Shown: positions 11,559-21,610, counted from the first letter of the stretch. The stretch: 64,000 bases of DNA from Vibrio metoecus (GCF_000696385.1 NZ_JJMN01000046.1:248001-312000), one strand, 5' to 3'. A program made the numbers and translations. Notes: a model not told the origin generated them from the letters alone.

Positions 11559-13949
11559 ATGAATACCCATCGAACCGAATCTCTAACTCATTCTCTCCAG
11601 ACAAATATTGCTCAGCCTATGGAACAATCCATGACTTCATCTCCCTGTCTGGCGCCCACTTTTGCTCTCTCCCAAGCCGAGCTTTTTGATTTTTTGGCGA
11701 TTTCAAGCCAAGAGGCTTTGGCTTACGTGATGACAGATAATATCGATGGATATTATGCAGGCTCCACCTATCAATCGAGTAGCACCAATAAGTACCACCA
11801 TAAGAAAAGTGGCTATCTTGGCGATTACTCTGCCACCATCGCAGAGCACCGTTGTGATAAATCACAAGCGCTTACCGCGCGTTTTCTACCTTATGGTGTT
11901 GAGCATCATTATGCTTTTGGCTCAGACTGTTTTTCTCTCATACAAGGCAAACGGCTCGCCTGCATTACGCTTAACGCCAAACAACCTGCTTTGATGACTT
12001 TAAAACCTGAACTGAATCTTCCCCTCAATCAATGTATTGTCCATCTCAGTGACACCGCTTGGGTATATGAAATTCCGGCGACATATCGTACAGAAGGTGA
12101 CCCTTGTTATTTAGCGATTAGCGCCAGCCAAAGCGTGACACTATGTGAAAACCACTCTCCTGCTAGACTGACCATCACAACCAACGCAAAAACAACCGTG
12201 TTACACATTTACTTCTCATTCACTCACACACTGGAAGAAGCCGTTGAACAGGCAGCCACGGTGGTTCAACAACAGGCGTTTGAGCAAAATAAAAGGACTA
12301 TTTATCAATTTCTGACTCAAAACATGCTGTGGTGTAACCACCCCGAATACAACAAAGCTTTGATGTGGGCCAGATTCTCGGGCCATTCGATGATTAATCA
12401 GGAATTCGGTTACTCCGGTATTTGGGCTGGCCTCCCTTGGTTTAAAGATGGCTGGGGAAGAGATACTTTTATTGCTCTACCGGGAATCTGTTTGGTGAAC
12501 GGCGACTTCGCTACCGCTAAATCGATTATTGAGGATTTTGCTCGTCTTCAGGAAACTCGCCCAGATTCGGTACATTATGGACGAATCCCAAATCGAGTCA
12601 GCAGTGACTCGCAGATCATTTACAACACGACTGATGGCACTCCTTGGATGATTCGCGAGCTCCTAGAATATCTCAACTACAGTGGTGATACGGCTTTTGC
12701 CTCCAAACTGTATCCCGTCTTAAAACACTTCATCTCCGGTGTAGAACGTCACTATTTAGCCGATGATGGATGCATGTTACATCGAGACCCAGATACCTGG
12801 ATGGATGCAAAAATAGAAGGCCAGACCCCTTGGTCTCCACGAGGGCCAAAAGCCAACGACATACAAGCTCTTTGGTATGAAAGTCTCCAAGTAGGAGTCA
12901 CACTTGCCCAACTATTAGGGGATGCGACCTCCGCCGACCATTGGCAATGTATGGCTCAAAAGGTTAAACAGAGTTTTACAGAGAAGTTTTGGGACAGTTC
13001 GAAACTACGCCTAGCCGATCGTTTAGATCACACCGATCATCCGGATTGGACTATCCGCCCGAATCAATTAATGACGATCACGATTCCACAACAACAACCG
13101 CTATTCACAGAAGAATACGCAGCAGCCATGCTCACCCAAGCTACGGAAAATCTACTTTTCCCATGGGGGATTTGCTCTTTAAATCAGCATCATCCTGAGT
13201 TTCATCCTTACCATGACAACCGAAGCGAATACCATAAAGATGCCGCTTATCATAATGGGACCATCTGGGGGTGGAATGCAGGTTTTACGATCTCGGCTTT
13301 GACACGTTTCAACCAAACCGAATTGGCGTATCAGTTAACAAAGCAATTAACCCATCAGGTGTTGCATCAAGGGCATCGTGGCACGATGAGTGAAAACCTT
13401 GATGCTTATCAGATATCTGCAGAAAAACTCGTAGAATCGGGAACCTATTCTCAGGCTTGGTCTGTTTCGGAATTCGCCCGTAACGCTCAGCAAGACTATC
13501 TGGGCTATCGGCCACAAATGCTCCAGCAAACTCTAACCTTGGCTCCTCGATTTCCTAATGAATGGAACGAGCTATCTGCGCGAGTTCCGTTCGGAAGCGG
13601 TCACCACTTGGATATCATTTGGCATCGTCAGGGAATCGATCAACATATCGAGATCATACCAAGCCAATCTTTTCCCGAACTAAAACTGCATCTCAATCTC
13701 TTGGTTACAGACAATCAGCATTGGCATATTGAGACAAATTTAGGTGGAAAAATGTCCATTCTTTACTCTAAGCAGCAATACGACAGCCATCCAAAGATGC
13801 AGGCGACGCTTGTCACCATGCCAAGTTGGATTCCATACCCACTGACGTTTTGTCAGCCAGACTGGACTCTTACCCACTCGGCCCTACAAGAACAGAACTT
13901 CTTGTTAAACAAACGGCGACTGGAGAATCTCTCAACCGCCCACGATTAA
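11559..13949 (+). CDS. Amylo-alpha-1,6-glucosidase (GDE C-terminal-type debranching enzyme)
   Basis: 796 residues. The C-terminal two thirds is the (alpha/alpha)6 barrel of glycogen debranching enzymes (GDE_C, GH133-like), seen in GIWAGLPWFKDGWGRDTFIALPG, PWMIRELLEYL and EFARNAQQDYLGYRP; the N-terminal 250 residues form the usual beta-rich domain. It should hydrolyse alpha-1,6 branch points, complementing the GH13 enzymes upstream. There is no signal peptide. It is separated from the MalE-like gene by the palindromic element and is probably the last gene of the plus-strand glucan cluster. Confidence 0.85.
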   Translation: MNTHRTESLTHSLQTNIAQPMEQSMTSSPCLAPTFALSQAELFDFLAISSQEALAYVMTDNIDGYYAGSTYQSSSTNKYHHKKSGYLGDYSATIAEHRCDKSQALTARFLPYGVEHHYAFGSDCFSLIQGKRLACITLNAKQPALMTLKPELNLPLNQCIVHLSDTAWVYEIPATYRTEGDPCYLAISASQSVTLCENHSPARLTITTNAKTTVLHIYFSFTHTLEEAVEQAATVVQQQAFEQNKRTIYQFLTQNMLWCNHPEYNKALMWARFSGHSMINQEFGYSGIWAGLPWFKDGWGRDTFIALPGICLVNGDFATAKSIIEDFARLQETRPDSVHYGRIPNRVSSDSQIIYNTTDGTPWMIRELLEYLNYSGDTAFASKLYPVLKHFISGVERHYLADDGCMLHRDPDTWMDAKIEGQTPWSPRGPKANDIQALWYESLQVGVTLAQLLGDATSADHWQCMAQKVKQSFTEKFWDSSKLRLADRLDHTDHPDWTIRPNQLMTITIPQQQPLFTEEYAAAMLTQATENLLFPWGICSLNQHHPEFHPYHDNRSEYHKDAAYHNGTIWGWNAGFTISALTRFNQTELAYQLTKQLTHQVLHQGHRGTMSENLDAYQISAEKLVESGTYSQAWSVSEFARNAQQDYLGYRPQMLQQTLTLAPRFPNEWNELSARVPFGSGHHLDIIWHRQGIDQHIEIIPSQSFPELKLHLNLLVTDNQHWHIETNLGGKMSILYSKQQYDSHPKMQATLVTMPSWIPYPLTFCQPDWTLTHSALQEQNFLLNKRRLENLSTAHD

Positions 13950-13971
13950 CTCACTCAGCACTCACGTTTGT

Positions 13972-14157
13972 ATAACCCAAGGATCTGGAGTTGTAGATAG
14001 ATGGCAAGTGAGTGATCGATTTTTATGCTACCAATTAGCATAGTCGTAGGCTGGTTTTTCAAGAGAGCCAAGGATGGCTCTCACCATACTTATTAACATA
14101 TCGGCAAAGCGATGATCGGGTGAACGGACGTAACCAAGGCTGTTACGATTTCAAGTA
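13972..14157. repeat. ERIC-like intergenic repeat with internal insertion
   Basis: The region between the two converging genes carries both ends of an ERIC-type element: on the left GGCAAGTGAGTGA and on the right GATCGGGTGAACGGACGTA followed by ACCAAGGCTG and ATTTCAAG. The span (about 185 bases) is longer than the standard 127, and the middle holds an extra segment with its own perfect hairpin, GAGAGCCA AGGA TGGCTCTC at 14063-14082. ERIC elements are non-coding palindromes found in enterobacteria and vibrios. Confidence 0.65.
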
Positions 14158-14164
14158 AAAGAGA

Positions 14165-15001
14165 TCACCTATTCTTCATTACCCAACGTATAAAGCTAGG
14201 AAAACGTCGCGCCCACGCGAGTTCATTATGCGTGTCATGAGGGAACTCCTCATACCGTAAATCAATCTCTTTTTTCTGACGCAAAGCATCTGCAATTTCA
14301 CGACTCCCCTTTAAATAAATCTCAGGAAAATCACTACGCTCAGGATCACTGGTTTCATTCCCCCCCATATCCATATAAACCTTAAGTGGCGACGAAAGAG
14401 CAAGACTTTCTGCCATCTCCATACAGGCTTTTTGGTTAAACCAAAATGCTGGAGAGAAAACACCAACCCTAGAAAAAATATCGGGGCGACGTAATCCTGC
14501 ATAAAGACTAAATAGTCCCCCCATCGAACTTCCGGCCATCATACAATGTTGCCGCTCGGGACGTGTCCGATAGTGCTCATCGATATAAGGCTTCAACGTA
14601 TCAATAATGAAGCTCAGATATAACGCCCCCTCTCCCCCCATATGTTGTAAGTCTTTCCAGCGGCTAGGAAGGAAAAACTCTTCATCCATTTTCCAAGGCG
14701 AGTATTCGTTAAAGCGACATCGTCCCGTAAACTCTTGCCCACAATCTATAGCGACCAAAATAATACCGGGTATCACACCCTCTCTTTGCAAAAGGCTTAA
14801 TGCTTCTCCTGCTCGCCAACTTTTACCGTATGTCGCGTGATGATCAAAAAAAACATTTTGTCCATCATGCATATACAACACAGGATAATTCTGATTACTG
14901 TCAAAATAGCCCGTGGGCAAAAAGAGCCTGATCTGCCGTTTTCGCTCTAACTGTGGCATAGGAAAATCCGTCAAAGTGACATAATGCTCCGTTTGATACA
15001 T
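14165..15001 (-). CDS. Alpha/beta-hydrolase of the esterase D / Fes family
   Basis: 278 residues. The esterase (Pfam Esterase) fold is shown by PVLYMHDGQNVFF near residue 40, the nucleophile elbow GSSMGG near residue 158 and a C-terminal HDTHNELAWARRF that supplies the catalytic His. There is no signal peptide, so it is cytoplasmic. GGATGAG precedes the ATG. It lies on the minus strand after malM and maltoporin with an 82-base gap, so it may belong to the maltose regulon; related esterases often sit in maltodextrin loci. The substrate is unknown, perhaps acylated sugars. Confidence 0.75.
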   Translation of the reverse strand: MYQTEHYVTLTDFPMPQLERKRQIRLFLPTGYFDSNQNYPVLYMHDGQNVFFDHHATYGKSWRAGEALSLLQREGVIPGIILVAIDCGQEFTGRCRFNEYSPWKMDEEFFLPSRWKDLQHMGGEGALYLSFIIDTLKPYIDEHYRTRPERQHCMMAGSSMGGLFSLYAGLRRPDIFSRVGVFSPAFWFNQKACMEMAESLALSSPLKVYMDMGGNETSDPERSDFPEIYLKGSREIADALRQKKEIDLRYEEFPHDTHNELAWARRFPSFIRWVMKNR

Positions 15002-15082
15002 AGTAACTCATCCTTTTTGATGATAAAAAATGGAGCATCAACGGCTCCATTTCTTCAAATATCAAACCTTTACAGGCTGATT

Positions 15083-15928
15083 TTATTTTCTCATGTTGAC
15101 CGCTTTCACAAAAGCTTCCTGAGCTCCGTCAACACCTAATGCTTTCGCTTCATCTAAAAGACTCAGTGCTTTAGGAATGTCTCCAGCACTGACCGCTTTT
15201 TCAATCGCTGACAAATAAAAGGCTTGTGACTCTGGTTGAACATTCAATGGAGCGATCAATGCAGGAGCAGACTGAGGTTTTACTTTTTGCGGCTCAGCAC
15301 GGAATGGTCGCCTCTTCTTGGTTTCAACACTCAACAATAACTCTCCGCCCAACTGTTTGATATAAGTTGGATCAGTGACCATCGGCATCGCTTCACCCAT
15401 CTCTCTAGCTCGAACTTTGGCTGGGTGATCAATGGTTATACTTTTCCCTAATGTGTTTGCCGAGGTATAGATAACCAAGTAAGGCGTTTTCTCAGTATCC
15501 ACTTGGAAACGAGCGATATAACGTGTACGAGTAAAAGCATCAGAAGGGAGAATGCTGAATCGATCGGCTGAATAATGTTCAGCAACTTGGAAGTCGCCCG
15601 TCAGTAGTAAAACTTCAGGAACAAACACCGAGTCATTGATAAAGAAACTGGATAATGTCACTACGGCACTTTGTGAGCGCTCGCTAAAGCGGTATGCCGC
15701 AAAGTGGCTATTGCCATTCGGAAACAAGCCGATAGGAGAAGAAAGATCAATATCAAAACGAAACGCTTCATTTTCTTGCAGCTCTACATAAGGGTATTGA
15801 GAAGACGCATTGCAACACACCTGTGAATCCGCCGGAGGAGTCACGATCTCAGACTCCACTTTTTGTGCAGCACAGCCCGTCAGTAAGGAACCCAAGAAAA
15901 AGGCAAAGAAGGTATTTATTTTTGTCAT
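15083..15928 (-). CDS. malM: Maltose operon lipoprotein MalM
   Basis: 281 residues from the chosen ATG. The N-terminus has a lipoprotein signal, with the lipobox LTGC after a hydrophobic stretch, so it should be anchored to a membrane facing the periplasm. The body matches the MalM family of maltose-operon periplasmic proteins, whose exact function is unknown. It follows maltoporin after a hairpin, as malM follows lamB in enterics. Two upstream starts in frame are possible (15934, 15964); the chosen one gives the cleanest signal peptide. Confidence 0.8.
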   Translation of the reverse strand: MTKINTFFAFFLGSLLTGCAAQKVESEIVTPPADSQVCCNASSQYPYVELQENEAFRFDIDLSSPIGLFPNGNSHFAAYRFSERSQSAVVTLSSFFINDSVFVPEVLLLTGDFQVAEHYSADRFSILPSDAFTRTRYIARFQVDTEKTPYLVIYTSANTLGKSITIDHPAKVRAREMGEAMPMVTDPTYIKQLGGELLLSVETKKRRPFRAEPQKVKPQSAPALIAPLNVQPESQAFYLSAIEKAVSAGDIPKALSLLDEAKALGVDGAQEAFVKAVNMRK

Positions 15929-15950
15929 TATCATCTCTCTGTTGTAGTGC

Positions 15951-15976
15951 AAAAAGGCAGCCACTTGGCTGCCTTT
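15951..15976 (-). terminator. Terminator or attenuator between maltoporin and malM
   Basis: AAAGGCAGCCA and TGGCTGCCTTT form an 11-base stem with a two-base loop; on the minus strand it is followed by a run of T. It probably lowers malM expression relative to the porin. Confidence 0.7.
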
Positions 15977-15990
15977 CGTATTTTAGACGC

Positions 15991-17279
15991 TTAGAACCAA
16001 ATTTCAGTGTGAACACCGATCACGGTTTCGTCTTTGCTGTTGTTAATGCCAAGTTGTGATGCACTGGCTTTATCATCGGCAGAGATATAACTTACATAAG
16101 GTTTAATTTGTGGACGACCAAAGTAATCAGCATTGACAGTAAATGCCGCAGCTAATTCTAGGTTGTAAACATCACTCTCCACACTGTCACCTGTACGTCC
16201 CCAGTATCCTTCAGCGCCTTCTTCATGCGCATAAGAACCGGTCATTTCAATACGTAGGTTGTCGTTCACTTTATAAGATGGACGAACTGCTATGATATAG
16301 CGTTTTAGATCTTTCGCGCCAAAGAGTTCATCCAGTGCACCGAAATACGTGATTTCTGAACCCATTTGCCAGTTTTCGGAAATATTCAACACACCATAGG
16401 AGGTTAAAAACAGTGATTCTTGTTGATCATTACCACCAGACCAACCACCAAAGTTCACGCCGCGGTTTTGCGCAACGCCTTTGCCATAAGCAATCGCTGT
16501 TTGCGTCCAACCATCTAAACCATAGTAGCTAGAGTTCAGAGTAATTGCCGCACCGAAACCATCTTCAGAGCTGCTGTCTTGATTCGCTTGTTCCATATAT
16601 TTGAAATCGAAGTCCAAGCTACCAAAACCTACATCAACACCGTAGTAATACAGATCGTATGACGTCAGTGTTTTACGCTCAGCGCCACGAGTCACCTCAC
16701 CGGCATCAGGGTCGGCAACCACTACTGCAAAACCAGAAGTGTGACCTGCAAGTTTAGTTTGAATACCCGCACCAACACCGGAAGATTGCTTCCAAAACTC
16801 ACCCGACAGCAGTCCAGCAGCACGATTGAGGAAGCGTTGACCACCCCAAATAGAAGTATCTTCACCTAAATAAGATAAACCGCCAATTTCAACAAAGGTT
16901 TCTTTTATTTCAAACTGCGCTTCATCATTTTTCTTTTGGCTACCGGAAGAAGAGTAAGCGTAAGAGTTCCCGTTACCATACTCAGTAACGTACATTAAAG
17001 TTAGACCTAAACACCATTTTAATGTTCAGTATGTTTCTTCAACACAAATTCAACTTGGTTGGTACTTTTGCCATGCGTTCCTGCCGTTTTGTAATCTGGC
17101 TTGCCAAATTCTGTATCTACGGTTTCACCGTCAACAGTACGGAAATTCATCGATGCATAGCCGTGTACTTCCCAGCCATCTTTAATAACATCGGTAGCAT
17201 TTTTAGCATCTTCAGCGAAAGCAGAACCAGCTGCGAGCGTTGCAGCCACTGCGGCAGCAATTACACTTACTTTTTTCAT
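15991..17279 (-). pseudogene. lamB: Maltoporin (LamB/OmpS), interrupted near residue 85
   Basis: An outer-membrane maltodextrin channel. The signal peptide MKKVSVIAAAVAATLAAGSAFA ends the expected way, the mature part begins with a DGWEVHGYASMNFR strand, and the chain ends in TEIWF with the terminal aromatic residue of porins. GGAG before 17279 sets the start. The reading frame is broken between about 16990 and 17035 by a TAA codon and two apparent extra bases. Dropping an A (GTTTAGG to GTTTGG) and a T (CGTTACT to CGTACT) restores NGVWSNFNVR running into TEYGNGNSYAY. Three lesions within 45 bases in an otherwise perfect gene point to poor local sequence. MalT-type sites lie upstream. Confidence 0.85.
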
Positions 17280-17439
17280 CGTTAACTCCATTTAGGGTTT
17301 TTATTTTGGATTCTTCTCCCTCTTTTTTGTCGAGCCCCCAAAGGCAGAAAGTTGGCAGCATAAAAGAGAGGTAAGATGGGAACGAGTCCCCAGTTGTTTC
17401 AACTGTGGTGAGATTACGTGAGGTGGAAAAAAGCGACTT

Positions 17440-17537
17440 CCTCCACCCCATTTTTATTTGGGGGGGAGGAGAAAGGATGAGAAAATTTACAGCATGCTGT
17501 TTTTAAAACTCAGATCACGTTATTTGGGGGGAGTAGG
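17440..17537. promoter_or_regulatory. MalT-box-like sites in the maltoporin / glgX divergent region
   Basis: The 17280-17710 spacer holds no gene. It has three close matches to the MalT box GGGGA(T/G)GAGG: GGGGTGGAGG on the minus strand at 17440-17449, GGGGAGGAGA at 17463-17472 and GGGGAGTAGG at 17528-17537. Partial matches lie near 17312 and 17380. Several MalT boxes between two divergent maltose genes mirror the E. coli malEFG/malK arrangement, so MalT control of both sides is likely. malT itself is not in the window. Confidence 0.6.
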
Positions 17538-17710
17538 TTAGCCACTTTCTAAATAAACCAATACAAAGTGTCTAAACGATCACTATTCAGCCCAATTTCT
17601 ACGTTCAATATGAAAGAAAATTACAGATAAATATTTGTGACCGCGCGCTTGACCTGAGACAGCCAAAGCCTTTTACTTAATAACGTGGTGCGCTAAAACA
17701 ACGATTAAAA

Positions 17711-19713
17711 ATGAAAATGAACCGATCAACGCCTTTCCCATTGGGAGCAACGCTCGATGACGAGGGTTGTAACTTCGCAATATATACTCCTGCCAATAAA
17801 GATATTTTATTGGCTCTCTTTCATGCTGATGGAAGTTATGAAACTCATCAGCTTGAGCAGGAATATGCAGGGATTAAATACACTTATATCCCTGGTGTTC
17901 ACTCAGGACAAAAGTATGGGTATTTAATTCAACTTAATGATGAGTTGCATTATATTGCTGACCCTTACGCTCGTGCATTAGATAGTTCGCTGCACTACGT
18001 ACCGCCCTTTGATAGCCATAAGAGCTTTGACCTGCCGAAATGTATCGTCACCAGTGTGCAATTTGATTGGCAAAGCGTACCTAAACCGCGTATCGCACGC
18101 GATGAAATGGTGCTATTTGAAACCCATGTTAAAGGTTTAACACGACTCAACCCAGAGGTTGACGCCCCCTCTGCGCGGACAAATTATTTAGGTTTAGTTA
18201 GTCAGCCGATGTTGGATTTTTATCGCCAACAAAATATCAATACACTTCAACTACTGCCGATTGCCGCCTGCATGCATGAGCCTCATCTGCTGGAAAGTGA
18301 CAAAGTCAATTACTGGGGATACAACCCTTACCTATTTATGGCTCCCGACCCACGTTATGCCAACACAGATGCAGTACATGAGCTCAAAACGACGATTCGA
18401 GAGCTGCACCGCCATGGTATTCAAGTCATTCTGGATGTGGTTTACAACCATACGGCTGAAGGCGGTGCAAATGGGCCGGTATTTAACTTAAAAGCCCTCG
18501 ACCCGAATTATTATTTGCACCACGGTGAGCACTACGCTAATTACACTGGGTGCGGAAATACGGTGGATCTTTCCAACCAAGCAGCACTCAATTTAGTCAT
18601 GGACACTCTGCGCTGTTGGGTAACAGAATATCAGATTGACGGTTTTCGTTTTGATTTAGCCGCCACCCTCGGCCGTCGTGGCGATGAGTTCAGCAAAGAA
18701 GCGGCGTTTTTCAAAGCGGTTGCACAAGATCCAGTACTGCGTGAGGTCAAACTGATCGCTGAACCTTGGGATATTGGTCCCAACGGTTATCAAGTGGGTA
18801 ATTTTCCTTTTGGCTGGAACGAAACCAACGACAAACTGCGCGATATTACCCGCAGCTTCTGGCGTGGCGATCTTGGCTTTTTGAAAGAGTTTGCCACTCG
18901 CCTTATGGGATCACGTGATTTGTACAGCGCGGCTAACTGGCCTTACAAACTGACCGTCAACTACATCACCTATCACGATGGGTTTACGCTGCAAGATTTA
19001 GTGTCTTATAAACACAAACACAACGAAGCAAACGGCGAACAAAATCGAGATGGTCATGGTGATAACCGCTCTGACAACTACGGTTTTGTAAGGTGAAACC
19101 GACAGTATTGTGATCCGCGCGACTCGTGAACGCCAGAAACGCAACTTCATGGCAAGTTTGCTGTTTGCATTTGGTATTCCACATATTCTCACTGCCGATG
19201 TGCTCTCCCATACTCAGAAAGGCAACAATAATGCCTACTGCCAAGATAACGATATCAGTTGGTTAAACTGGGACAATAACGAAACCAAACAAGATTTTCG
19301 TGAATGGTTAGCCGATATGGTAGCGGCTAGACAAACTTATATGGTGCCATTTATCCGAGCTTTCAGTGGCGAAAGCCGTAACAACAACCGAATAGCTTGG
19401 CGTCGTGTTGATGGAAAAACCATGGATATGGATGATTGGAATCGTCTTTCCTCTGTTGCCTTGCACATCGGTATCGGCAGTGACGGCCCTGAGATGCTCT
19501 ATTTGATTAACCAGACCAATGCGCCAGCACGCTTTATCTTACCGAAAGACCGGCAACAAGACTGGTATGTGATTTGTGACACCAACATGCGCCATGCACA
19601 ACCCGGTCACGCAGAAGGTGAAATACTGCAACTCCCGGTTTCAAATGTCGATTTTGTACTATCAACCGAAAAAAAAGGGACGGGTGAACACCGCATTAAC
19701 ACTCAAAAACTGA
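17711..19713 (+). pseudogene. glgX: Glycogen debranching / isoamylase-type enzyme GlgX, two frameshifts
   Basis: A GH13 enzyme with an N-terminal CBM48-type domain (FPLGATLDDEGCNFAIYTP) and a catalytic barrel carrying LDVVYNHT, the nucleophile motif DGFRFDLA, LIAEPWD and TYHDGFTLQDLV. It removes alpha-1,6 branches from limit dextrin or glycogen. The frame slips by one extra base at about 19091 (YGFV to GETDSIVIRATRERQ) and again at about 19640, where removing one G restores LPFQMSILYYQPKKK and a stop at 19711. The full product would be about 667 residues, close to E. coli GlgX (657). It diverges from maltoporin and is probably MalT-controlled. A maltodextrin-specific role is as likely as a glycogen role. 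Confidence 0.82.
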
Positions 19714-20047
19714 ATTTCCTTGCTCGTAAAAGTGGCCGCATTCGCGTGCCACTTTCAGCGATACCCCCTTGCATCTGGAATATGCAAGCTCCATTCAAGA
19801 AGCACAAAACAACCCTATTCCACAGCGCCTATGGCTAACCAAACAAGTCTTTCGATAACAACCACACTGAGTTTATTGTTTTTAATGATTGACATCCCAC
19901 CCCTTACTCTCTAATATTCGCGCCCAGCAAAAACGGAGCCGTAACGGCTCGAATTTTCAAGAGCTTAACCGCTCTTCACCAGCTGATCCCGGTCAGTTGT
20001 CTTTTCGTTTTTATAAAGAAAGAGACAACAAGAAATCGAGATTCGGC
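19714..20047 (+). other. Spacer after glgX with possible coding remnant and weak hairpin
   Basis: No intact gene. If one base is missing near 19766 and one is extra near 19853, the sequence could read PLHLEYASSIQEAQNNPI and later DNNHTEFIVFND up to a TGA at 19890; I do not recognise this and it may be chance. A hairpin, GAGCCG TAA CGGCTC at 19936-19950 followed by GAATTTT, could be a weak terminator for glgX. Confidence 0.3.
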
Positions 20048-21262
20048 ATGACCACCAAAGCACACACTCATCTCAAGACTGACTGGCAATCGAAAGCCAT
20101 TTTAAGCGTCGCGTTCCTGATGGCGACCACTTCTGTCGGTCCAGGTTTTCTAACCCAAACAGCAGTATTTACCAACATCTACAAAGTTGACATGGCATTT
20201 CCGGTGTTTGCCTCCATGTTCATCACTTTTGGTATCGTGATGAATCTGTGGCGAATTGTGGGGGTCGCAGGCTTACGCATCCAAGATATCGCCAATAAAA
20301 TTGCCCCAGGAGCCGGTTATTTTATCGGGATATTACTGGCGCTCGGCGCCGTTGCCTTTAACTTCGGCAATGTCAGCGGAGCTGCGCTAGGCATCAATGT
20401 GCTGACTGGCATTGATACCACTTGGGGCGCCTTATTTACTGGTGTTGTTGGGTGTTTACTGTTTGTGGTTCATAACGCCTCAAAGCGCATGGATCAGATG
20501 GCGCGTTACTTAGGCCTATTCATGATTGTATTGATTGCCTACGTCGCCATGACTAGCCTGCCTCCGATGGGAGAAACACTGACGGCCGCTGTCATGCCGA
20601 CCGATATGGGTAGCCTATTGCTTCCGACCCTAACTATTGTTGGAGGGGCAGTCGGTGGTTACTACACGGGTGCACAACGCTTGGTTGACGTGGGTCTACA
20701 GGGTGAGAATCATATTGAGCACATCAAAAAAGCGGCTTGGGCGGGCATTTCCATTGCGGTGGTGATCCGAATCCTACTGTTCATGGCGATTTTCGGTGTA
20801 ATTGCCACCGGAGCTGTGCTCGATAGCGCCAATCCGGCTGCCGATGCCTTTCGTCAGGGTGCCGGAGAAATGGGTTATTTCATCTTTGGTCTAGTACTCT
20901 TCGTGGCCTCTATTACTTCCGTCGTCGGCAACTCTTATATGGCGATTTCTCTCATCAAAACCTTGTTTCCTATAGTTGCGCGCAACGAGAAAGCATGGTG
21001 TGTCGGCTTTATCATTCTGACCAGCGTCGGAACCGTCATGATGAATATGCCAATTCTGCTGCTCATGTTGGCAGGACTGGTTAACAGTATTATTCTTCCT
21101 GTAGTGCTTGGTTTCGTGCTTGCGGCAACTCGTCGGAAAGACATTGTCGGTGACTACAAGCACCCCATTTACCTGACCGCTATTGGAGCATTGATTGTGG
21201 TCGTGATGGCTGTCTCTAGCTTCAGTAACATCCAGAACTTTATCGGAAAATTCATCGGTTAA
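20048..21262 (+). CDS. NRAMP-related divalent metal transporter, atypical metal site
   Basis: About 404 residues with ten to eleven hydrophobic segments, resembling the NRAMP (Mn/Fe transporter) superfamily. In place of the usual DPGN of helix 1 it has TSVGPGFLTQ, and the helix 6 region reads GGAVGGYYTGAQR rather than the canonical M-P-H motif, so the substrate may not be Mn or Fe. The ATG at 20048 is chosen because conserved hydrophobic sequence starts soon after; the open frame extends upstream to 19889 through non-conserved sequence. It is followed by a DUF2999 gene in the same direction. Confidence 0.75.
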   Translation: MTTKAHTHLKTDWQSKAILSVAFLMATTSVGPGFLTQTAVFTNIYKVDMAFPVFASMFITFGIVMNLWRIVGVAGLRIQDIANKIAPGAGYFIGILLALGAVAFNFGNVSGAALGINVLTGIDTTWGALFTGVVGCLLFVVHNASKRMDQMARYLGLFMIVLIAYVAMTSLPPMGETLTAAVMPTDMGSLLLPTLTIVGGAVGGYYTGAQRLVDVGLQGENHIEHIKKAAWAGISIAVVIRILLFMAIFGVIATGAVLDSANPAADAFRQGAGEMGYFIFGLVLFVASITSVVGNSYMAISLIKTLFPIVARNEKAWCVGFIILTSVGTVMMNMPILLLMLAGLVNSIILPVVLGFVLAATRRKDIVGDYKHPIYLTAIGALIVVVMAVSSFSNIQNFIGKFIG

Positions 21263-21341
21263 TGTTTCCGAAGCACGCTAATCAGCGGACGATATGGTAT
21301 TTTGCTGAGCCGATAATTCCAAGACGAAGAGAGGAAAACTT

Positions 21342-21593
21342 ATGAACCCGATTCTAGCCATGTTGAAAGAAAACAATATCAGCACTGAGCAGATCCATGC
21401 GCTGTTTCAAACCCTTACCCAAAACCCGTTGGCAGCAATGGCAACGTTGGCACAACTGGGTTTACCACAAGAGAAACTGCAAATGTTACTCGCGCAAGTC
21501 ATGCAGAATCCGGCGTTGATCAAACAAGCTGTTGAAGAACTTGGGCTCGATTTTGCTCAAGTTGAAGCGGCTAAAGCCAAGCTGCAACAATAA
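21342..21593 (+). CDS. DUF2999 family protein
   Basis: 83 residues, all-helical and Gln/Ala/Leu rich, recognised as DUF2999 by MNPILAMLKENNIS and QNPALIKQAVEELGLDF. Function unknown. GAGAGGAAAACTT precedes the ATG. It lies 79 bases after the NRAMP-like gene and ends just before a strong terminator, so the two may form a transcription unit. Confidence 0.75.
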   Translation: MNPILAMLKENNISTEQIHALFQTLTQNPLAAMATLAQLGLPQEKLQMLLAQVMQNPALIKQAVEELGLDFAQVEAAKAKLQQ

Positions 21594-21610
21594 GCGGCAC
21601 CTTTCACCAT

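Noticed and set aside
13972..14157. Integron attC (VCR) site
   Set aside because: The ends match an ERIC-like element, and there is no attC core or cassette array.
15823..17285. Plus-strand frames opposite malM and maltoporin
   Set aside because: They are shadows of strongly conserved minus-strand genes and have no family features.
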